33,260 nucleotides of DNA from a virus, in the IMG/VR virus record IMGVR_UViG_3300006737_000094, positions 1 through 33,260 of that record. One strand, 5' to 3'. A program made the position numbers and the translations under genes. Positions 27,901 to 33,260 of this stretch are shown in pieces. How positions within the stretch are numbered: the first letter of the stretch is position 1; every line of letters begins with the position of its first letter. Under the pieces are notes generated by a model. It was given only the letters and a program-made list of their open reading frames with translations. It ran no database searches and had not been told where the DNA came from.

Positions 27901-28489
27901 GTAAAAGTTCATTGTCAACAAGAATATTAGCTATGTTATCTTCTGGTCTTTCATAAGCTGAATAAGTAAGATTAGCTGTACCAGCACCTGCAACATTTCT
28001 ACCAATTTTTCCTAGTCCTCCTAACTTGCCTAGTTTAGCAGCACCTGCATAGGGAATAAGATATGATCCAATCTCCGCACCTATATTACGGATATCACCT
28101 GTTAAGCCCTCTCCATGATAAGGATCAAATGTTTCTTGAAAAGTTCTTTTAACTTCATTAGGTATATTTGCACCAATGTCATCAGCAAAGTTACCTATAG
28201 TACTAGATACTGACTCTGGCAAGATCATATCACCAAGCTCAACAACACCTGTAGCTGCTCTACCTAAAGCAGATGTAAACATGGCTACAGGTGCAGGACC
28301 AAATCCTTCTGTTGGATCAACTTCACCTTTTTCATACTTATCAAAAAATGAATCGTATTCTTTATAATACTCATCAGGATTAACACCGTAAGATTCTATA
28401 ATACCTTCAACTTGTTCAGGTGCTACATCATCTCCAGCAATTTTATTTTTAATATCATGAAAGGTTTGAGTTCTAAAACTTATGCCCAT
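24929..28489 (-). CDS. Large virion protein, probably DNA-ejection type, 1186 aa
   Basis: A very long protein with helix-rich regions and several hydrophobic or glycine/alanine-rich patches (GSYLIPYAGAAKLGKLGGLG near 150-170; LVNNLALEGILGGTIVGGAK near 220-240; VAGIGGDMAADYS). Such patches and size suggest an internal virion protein ejected with the DNA, like T7 gp15/gp16, but no lytic transglycosylase motif is seen. AAGGAT precedes ATG 28489. It stands in line with other structural genes and before the lysis pair. Function inferred from size and order. Confidence 0.7.
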   Translation of the reverse strand: MGISFRTQTFHDIKNKIAGDDVAPEQVEGIIESYGVNPDEYYKEYDSFFDKYEKGEVDPTEGFGPAPVAMFTSALGRAATGVVELGDMILPESVSSTIGNFADDIGANIPNEVKRTFQETFDPYHGEGLTGDIRNIGAEIGSYLIPYAGAAKLGKLGGLGKIGRNVAGAGTANLTYSAYERPEDNIANILVDNELLPKEYLDKIRSRTIDLDDPEEQQFIDQLVNNLALEGILGGTIVGGAKILKSLTKSVSPKINEIVPFSRYLTATGGTDETMLELAVKKDGAANATFTKIRGFNEPLEKELKDKNLYNTDYLENVVNKALAGDETAKATLRADSTFASNTVDEMRNEIDKLSAFIKDNFLKDGSELQIKIDKNIGTYLNRSYRAFDDPNYKFEDIPDNIKQSAAAYLRNVEGIPEENIGAVLKDLVAGRGGSEAEGVFKFLDKMRESTGSTSKSTRKRKDIPPEIRELWGEVKDPFKNFQNTLEKLSVFKAEYEYLDGIRRHLDANDLARAGVQGIGRRVVSPEPEAGLKSLGEAGEERLSRIVSGVNSGAFKNPLEGLYANKNYQKIVKDALDQDGFFGANPNSVVRTFLKGKSISQLSKTVGNPATHFRNMMGNTVLMAANGMVSGGKGFKEAADAVGSKFKNVSSKELADNVAKYQELGIIDSGVTANIIRQVASDAFKLQPNGLGQKILNRTGGDKLFKLYQAEDDYFKVIHFEKTKNYLKKALPDISADELDRLAAQRTRDLMPNYNLVPRGFKKLRGAPVGDFLAFPAEMMRVTKNLVKYTMQDLASNNPRLVAEGMKRLGGITVAGIGGDMAADYSQSLFGISDDQKNAINDLVPSYSAHSAKIFLSPFKLAGGNTVVDYVDLGPLDPFEYLKIGGRTLHRAVDKLYSDGQEFTTDDAAKLTLQLSDQMLGPFLGTSMITEGFLDALGGGQDFETPTEIGDTFKNIAIGSAELFEPGFVKFLRNRLAFQQAKAKELGEEGITLNSFLSDPTGTEVSKYGYSTPTGGLVSGAAGVTGYDGLEEFFGLRKSRLDLTQGMRRNILPVVQDIQNSSRYVNQSLSSYEAQTPDQVYDAYVKGQQQKLSKFRKLQSTLDAYGDILQEDFRTGLNRGLTQQFSRDLPSGAERLINAADANMFIPDGISETLGGRVRFVTGAPLPIEDINRVYQQLYGTAIREE

Positions 28490-28495
28490 ATATAT

Positions 28496-30958
28496 TTATC
28501 CTTGTTCATCAGAAGCTTTTTGAGCTTTACCTATTTTAGCTCTAGCTGCGTCTATTGTTGCTTGAGTAGTTCCAGCTTCTTTGCCCCGTCTACTGCCTGT
28601 CCTTGCTAAAGATAAAGCAAAAGCATTTGCAGTATTAACAGCAGATGTTGGATTAACACCTTCATTTAATAAAGTTGTAAATCTATTATATACCTGTAAC
28701 TTTTGAAAAGGTTCAATTGTTAAGTCGTTTATACTTTTTACTAATTTATCATATGCTTCATTACCATCTAAACCATACCTATTTGCTATTCGTTCAGCTT
28801 GGGCTTTTGCTGATCTTAAATTATTTTCAGATTCAAGTTTACTTCTTTCCATATCAAGTTTAGTTTTAGCTAAATTAATATTAAGCTTATCTTTTAAGAT
28901 ATCACCCTCAATATCTTTAGCTGCTCTGCTTTCTTTTCTAAAGTCACTTTGTATATTTTTTAGTTCTGCAATAGAAGGTAGTGTAGCCTGATTTAGCTTT
29001 GCAAGAACCCCACCGGGTCCAGCTTTACCAGCAAACCTAGCTGATGTTGCAGCAAATTCTGCAAATAATCTTGCTTCTCTAGCCTCTTCTGCTTCAGATA
29101 ATCTTTCAGCACCCTCTCCTTTTTTCTTTTCTAAGAAAGATAGATAGTCACTAAATGCTGTATCAAGCTCATCATAACTATCTGATAAAGGAGTTCCCTC
29201 TTTATTTACAAGATTATTTAATTGTTTTGGGTCTAAAACAGATTTCTCAACTTCAGCAGATTTAATAGCTGCATTTGCAGCTTTTTCTATATTAGCTTCT
29301 TTTTTAATTACTTCAGATGATTCTTGCGGACCAAAAGCTGCATCATCTGCTAGTACATCGCTACCTACAACATCTCTGTTATCAATCATTTTAGGTAATT
29401 GTCTTGTATCTGCTATGCCACCCGGTAAAGGTGCAGCAATTTGAGTTAATGCTTCTTCACCTAAAGATTTTTTTCTACTTACTTCTCCACCCGCCAAAGG
29501 TGTTGAACCAAAAGGTGCAAATATATCTTGTTCTTGTTGAGTAAGATAATCAACTGTTCTAGAAGTTGGTATTTGACCTGATCCTAAACCTTCATCTACT
29601 TCTGTTATTGATGGAGGATCAACAGCTATACTTAATGGAACTGTTGGTGTAGCTTGAGCAGCTATTAACTCTTCAAGAGAACCAACAGGTTTAGCTCTTG
29701 CTGCTAATGAAGAATCTGAACCTCTAACAGTTCTAGGTGTACCAATAAGACTAGAAATTTTTTCTAAAAAATTAGCACCTACATTACGAATACTACTATC
29801 TCTTTGTTCAGCTTCTAATGGAGTTGGTCCCGATGGTGCTGATATACCTACTGGTCTACCATACATTCTCACATTTGGAATATTATATTGTCTAGTATTA
29901 TTTTGATGTCTTTCTAAACTAGCCAAGCCACCTCTAATTTGTCCACCAGATTGACGAGGTACTACCTGACCACCTGCTTTATTCTTAAAGCCACCCAAGG
30001 CACCAAAGATACCAACGCCTGTACCAAGTGTACCAAGAAGCTGTTGACCAAAGCTAGGTTGTGGTGTTTGTTGAGTTGTAACCTGATACGTTGACGGGGA
30101 GAATGGATATGCATTTACAAGAGCATTATACTCTTGTAATTGACGTAGTGGAAACTCTCTTTGTTCTATAAAGTCTCTCTCAGCTAAATTTAGTGCAGCT
30201 TGTTCTTGGGCTTGTTGAGCTTCACCAACACTAGAAAGCAATGCAAGTTCTCTTGCAGCTTGTGCAGGAACAGCTTCACCAAGACTTGAAAATAATCCAG
30301 CACCCGTTAATTGTCTTTGCTTTTCAGCTTCAAAAGATCGTTGAGCTTGTTCAAAAGCTGTAGCTAAACCTTTACTTTCAATATCATCAAGCTGACGTTG
30401 CAAGTTTCTTTGTGCTTCAGCCTCAAGAATAGCTGCTCTTGACCCGCCAAATGATCCAGCACCTACAGCCTCTGCTCTTAGTTTAGGTTCAATAACACTT
30501 TCAAACTGTCTAACAGTTTCTCTTTTAGCTTCATCAATAACTGGCCGATATACATCTTGTGTAAATCTTTCAAAATCTTCACCAGTAAAACCTAATGATC
30601 CAAGCCCAGCTTTTTCTTTAGCCTGTTGAAAGAACTGGGGTGATCTACCTAAGTCAGTTGAAGCAAGTCCCTGTCTTCCTAACGCTGCAAGACCAGTAAA
30701 AGCTTCTTGCTGTTCAGGAGCAAAGTCAGCAATTCTTGGACCAGTAAACTGATCGAAAGCTCTAAGCTGTTGAACAGTATCACCTGTATCTGGGTCTGTT
30801 GCATCTTCAAAGAACTGCGCCCTACCCGCTTCTAATACATCTTGAATAAAAGGTTTAGTTATATTAAACCCTTCATTTGTTAATGCTCGGGCTGAAACAG
30901 CAGTAGGACCACCGCCAAACTGTCCTGACCCACCAAAAACATTTGCTAATACACCCAT
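28496..30958 (-). CDS. Large virion protein with coiled coils, 820 aa
   Basis: The N-terminal third is Gln/Glu/Ala-rich (FAPEQQEAFTGLAALGRQGL; EAEAQRNLQRQLDDIESKG; AQQAQEQAALNLAERDF), then a glycine-rich hydrophobic hairpin (LLGTLGTGVGIFGALGGF, about 305-325) and KAGGQVVPRQSGG. The C-terminal third is a long coiled coil (LNLAKTKLDMERSKLESE). This resembles internal or tail-associated virion proteins of marine podovirus-type phages, cognate with the genes on both sides. GGAG stands before ATG 30958. No specific function is proven. Confidence 0.7.
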   Translation of the reverse strand: MGVLANVFGGSGQFGGGPTAVSARALTNEGFNITKPFIQDVLEAGRAQFFEDATDPDTGDTVQQLRAFDQFTGPRIADFAPEQQEAFTGLAALGRQGLASTDLGRSPQFFQQAKEKAGLGSLGFTGEDFERFTQDVYRPVIDEAKRETVRQFESVIEPKLRAEAVGAGSFGGSRAAILEAEAQRNLQRQLDDIESKGLATAFEQAQRSFEAEKQRQLTGAGLFSSLGEAVPAQAARELALLSSVGEAQQAQEQAALNLAERDFIEQREFPLRQLQEYNALVNAYPFSPSTYQVTTQQTPQPSFGQQLLGTLGTGVGIFGALGGFKNKAGGQVVPRQSGGQIRGGLASLERHQNNTRQYNIPNVRMYGRPVGISAPSGPTPLEAEQRDSSIRNVGANFLEKISSLIGTPRTVRGSDSSLAARAKPVGSLEELIAAQATPTVPLSIAVDPPSITEVDEGLGSGQIPTSRTVDYLTQQEQDIFAPFGSTPLAGGEVSRKKSLGEEALTQIAAPLPGGIADTRQLPKMIDNRDVVGSDVLADDAAFGPQESSEVIKKEANIEKAANAAIKSAEVEKSVLDPKQLNNLVNKEGTPLSDSYDELDTAFSDYLSFLEKKKGEGAERLSEAEEAREARLFAEFAATSARFAGKAGPGGVLAKLNQATLPSIAELKNIQSDFRKESRAAKDIEGDILKDKLNINLAKTKLDMERSKLESENNLRSAKAQAERIANRYGLDGNEAYDKLVKSINDLTIEPFQKLQVYNRFTTLLNEGVNPTSAVNTANAFALSLARTGSRRGKEAGTTQATIDAARAKIGKAQKASDEQG

Positions 30959-30971
30959 TCTATTTTCTCCA

Positions 30972-32687
30972 TTAACTCATTAATGATTGAAGAGCTTTAC
31001 CACCATCCATCTCTGGAGGTTGCATATCTCTACCATATTTTTCTTTTCTAAATTCACTGATAAATTCATCCATCTCATCTGCACCATCATCAGGATTACC
31101 ATTCCCAATCATAGCCATAACATCAGCAGGTACAACATATTCTTTAGGAGACACTGCTAGAAGACCACCACCTTTAATTTCCATTATCTGATTATCTTCC
31201 ATGCCATGTCCATCACCAGCTACAATACCTTCAAAGTCTGGGCTACCACCAGCAGCTAAACCAACAAGCCCTCCCTGTGCAGCAGGAACAAATTGAGTGG
31301 GACCAAAGAACTCAAAGCCTCCACCTTCAATAGCCCTACGTCTAGCTTCTGCTGCTGTAAGACCAGCACCAGTACCACCAAATTCGCCAACTCTTCTACG
31401 AGCAGAGACCCTTCTACGAGCTATAGGTGCAGGAATACCCTGACTAATAAGTTGTTGTGCAGCTTCTTCCTCTGCCATGCGTTGAGCTTCAATAGCATCT
31501 ACAAGGCTAGTAGCTTCAACAGAGGCTAACCCTCTACCTAAATCTCCAAATATAGCACCAGTATCTAATTCTCCATAAAGGTCTCTATATCCGTCTGGAA
31601 TTGCTTTAAAACCTGCTTGTAAACCATCTTTACTAGCTGCTGCTTTAGCAGGAGCAAATCTATCAATATATGCTGCTTCTCCTGTACCTGCATAAGCTTC
31701 CTCTGGAACAAAAAAATCAGCAGTTAGTTGTCTTTCTGCAGCTAATCTTGGAATTTGTTCAGCATTTAGTCCAGCCATACCCAGCCTGCTTTCTATTGGA
31801 CCTAAATTTTTAGTATCTTTAAACTGTTCTTGTGCTTTATTATATACTTCTAAAGAAGTAAGAGGTCTACTTGTTTTTGTTAGTATCCTGCTAGGTAAAT
31901 TAAAAACATTACTTGGACTTGAAATAGCTGCTAATTCAGCAGTTGTTCGGTTATTAAGTGCATCAGGTATACCCGGTAAAGAACCAGTTTTTTCTCCTAA
32001 AATATCTTTATACAACGGATCATCAAGAGGTATAAGTTCGTCATAATCAGTAATATCAATATCTGGAACTCTGTAACCTTCAGAATCAATCAAGTTAGTG
32101 GCGGCTTTATCACCTCCAAAAAGATATGGTCTCTTAGCTCTAGCTTTTGATAATTCTCTAGCTCTAAGATATTGTCTTTCCCTTGACTCTTTTATATAGT
32201 CATCACTATCTTTAATTCCTAAACGCTGATCATTTGGTCCTAAAAATTCAGCTAATTTACCAGTACCGTATTGCAAACCACCAGACACAATACCAGAAGA
32301 TAATGAATCACTTAAACTTCTAAATGGTAAAGAGCCTAATGCTGTACCTGCACCAGATAAAATAGACTTAGTAGCTAGAGGACTAAGACCTAACTGTGAG
32401 AAAGCAGGACCAGCAATAGCAGGTAAAGCAATAGAAGCTATAGCAGGAATAATATTTTCTGGTTTAAAGTAATTTTTAACAGCAGATTTAACAGTATCAA
32501 ATACATCACCTAAGAAATACTCAGGCAATCCAGTATCAGGATTAATAGACATTAGACCAGATTGTTGAAGTCTTCTAACTTCTGGTCTTGTCATGTGTAC
32601 AAGTTCTGTATCTCCTCCTCTACCTTGTAGAGCAAGAAGAGAAGCTACACCACTCTGTGGTGCTTGTCTATTAATAAATACTGCCAT
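30972..32687 (-). CDS. Virion-associated protein with EYVVPADV motif, 571 aa
   Basis: The N-terminal part has a hydrophobic Ala/Ile-rich stretch (IIPAIASIALPAIAGPAF, about 100-117) and a glycine-rich segment. The last 110 residues carry a pattern I know from marine phage virion proteins: a glycine-rich AAGG, then GDGHGMEDNQIMEI, SPKEYVVPADVMAMIGNG, GADEMDEFISEFRKEKYG. The middle is rich in Ala, Arg and Glu (IARRRVSARRRVGEF). AAGGA lies before ATG 32687; it overlaps the upstream gene by 17 nt. Structural role is likely; exact position in the virion unknown. Confidence 0.7.
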   Translation of the reverse strand: MAVFINRQAPQSGVASLLALQGRGGDTELVHMTRPEVRRLQQSGLMSINPDTGLPEYFLGDVFDTVKSAVKNYFKPENIIPAIASIALPAIAGPAFSQLGLSPLATKSILSGAGTALGSLPFRSLSDSLSSGIVSGGLQYGTGKLAEFLGPNDQRLGIKDSDDYIKESRERQYLRARELSKARAKRPYLFGGDKAATNLIDSEGYRVPDIDITDYDELIPLDDPLYKDILGEKTGSLPGIPDALNNRTTAELAAISSPSNVFNLPSRILTKTSRPLTSLEVYNKAQEQFKDTKNLGPIESRLGMAGLNAEQIPRLAAERQLTADFFVPEEAYAGTGEAAYIDRFAPAKAAASKDGLQAGFKAIPDGYRDLYGELDTGAIFGDLGRGLASVEATSLVDAIEAQRMAEEEAAQQLISQGIPAPIARRRVSARRRVGEFGGTGAGLTAAEARRRAIEGGGFEFFGPTQFVPAAQGGLVGLAAGGSPDFEGIVAGDGHGMEDNQIMEIKGGGLLAVSPKEYVVPADVMAMIGNGNPDDGADEMDEFISEFRKEKYGRDMQPPEMDGGKALQSLMS

Positions 32688-33260
32688 AGTTCCTTACCTG
32701 CTGTGGTTGTGCATAAAATGATGCTGGTTGCATAGCATTAGTATAATAGTTTGTTGATCTTAACCCATCGGGTTGTTGTTGACCTTTTATAAACTGTTCA
32801 GGTCTTTGAGATGGGATTGTTTCTTCTGGTATTGACATACCTTTATTTACTACATCAATAAGAGTAGGTTGTTTATCAATTAAATCTTGTATACCCCCAC
32901 CTGTTTGTGCAATAGTTCTACCGGGAGTAAAAACAAATGGTCTTCTTCTTATTCTTCTTAAATCACTTGTATTATTATTAGATGGTAAAACCTCTTGTTG
33001 AGGTCTAACTTCTAATGGGTTTCGTAAAACACTAGCAATACCTCTAGGTCTTTTTGGGTCTGGCTCGGCATCAGTATTAAAATTAAAGTCATCAACCGGA
33101 TCAGAAGCAGGAACTGTAGGGGTTGTATCTACTGTCTGTGGAGATGATGCTGAAATAGGAGATTGAGCAGGTGCTGGACCTATATCAACACCCATTGTAC
33201 TTAAAGACTTATTAGCTACAGATCGAACTTCACTTATAAAATCTTGTGTATTTAATCCTA
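32671..33260 (-). CDS. Proline/glutamine-rich virion-type protein, 5' end beyond window
   Basis: The reading frame is open from 32671 to the right edge: upstream of the first internal Met (33195) it still reads about 21 codons (GLNTQDFISEVRSVANKSLS, then Thr) without a stop. So the gene very probably continues outside the window. The visible part is low in complexity: Pro/Thr/Ser-rich (PAPAQSPISASSPQTVDTTP), then Arg-rich (SDLRRIRRRPFVF) and Gln/Pro/Asn-rich at the C-terminus. Unstructured linkers of this kind occur in phage structural or assembly proteins. It overlaps the next gene by 17 nt. Confidence 0.65.
   Translation of the reverse strand, partial: GLNTQDFISEVRSVANKSLSTMGVDIGPAPAQSPISASSPQTVDTTPTVPASDPVDDFNFNTDAEPDPKRPRGIASVLRNPLEVRPQQEVLPSNNNTSDLRRIRRRPFVFTPGRTIAQTGGGIQDLIDKQPTLIDVVNKGMSIPEETIPSQRPEQFIKGQQQPDGLRSTNYYTNAMQPASFYAQPQQVRNYGSIY

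Overview
The window looks like part of the genome of a tailed double-stranded DNA phage (Caudoviricetes). It carries a terminase, a T7-like replication set (primase-helicase with a zinc finger, family A DNA polymerase, single-strand binding protein with an acidic tail), an adenosylcobalamin-type ribonucleotide reductase, ThyX, lysis genes and large virion proteins. No integrase or classical repressor is visible, so a lytic life style is the simpler reading. The gene set (B12-dependent reductase, ThyX, 3TM GTA-type holin, SleB-type hydrolase, Hsp20, DUF3310) resembles phages of aquatic, perhaps alphaproteobacterial, hosts. The host and the podovirus-like morphology are inferences.

Layout. Positions 1-1165 (minus strand) hold the N-terminal 388 codons of the large terminase. 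Positions 1166-1706 are a divergent control region: a sigma70-like promoter for the terminase strand, A-tracts, an alternating pyrimidine-purine run, palindromes and the first stem-loop. From 1774 to 24124 everything is on the plus strand. First come short genes (1774-4638) separated by a family of variable-sequence stem-loops. Next is a run of tiny overlapping genes (4687-8291) that includes a DUF932-like protein. Then come a cell-wall hydrolase, ThyX, the replication operon (9833-16188), the reductase with an overlapping HNH gene, tRNA-Arg(UCU), Hsp20, two glycosyltransferase genes (one a three-domain fusion), a holin and a small terminase subunit. Plus-strand genes meet minus-strand genes at 24125-24196. 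The minus strand then carries a coiled-coil membrane protein, an M15 peptidase and four large virion genes, the last cut by the right edge. If the genome is circular or circularly permuted, the minus-strand genes at both edges could be one late operon starting at the terminase promoter. That is inference.

The most unusual feature is the stem-loop family, with nine copies at 1549-1600, 1707-1758, 1951-2003, 2190-2241, 2394-2446, 3021-3072, 3947-3999, 4620-4672 and 9774-9820. Each has AT-rich ends, mostly of TTAATTA type, a stem whose sequence differs in every copy but stays complementary, a 4-5 nt bulge on the 5' side, and an inner stem closed by C-G around a 3-4 nt loop, usually TTAC. Each also keeps a G in the 3' arm that never has a Watson-Crick partner. 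The upstream gene's stop codon often lies in the stem-loop, and the next ribosome binding site follows directly, so gene plus stem-loop forms a cassette.

Functions are assigned by reading motifs only; no database search was possible. Family names are recognised from memory of motif patterns and carry matching confidence values.
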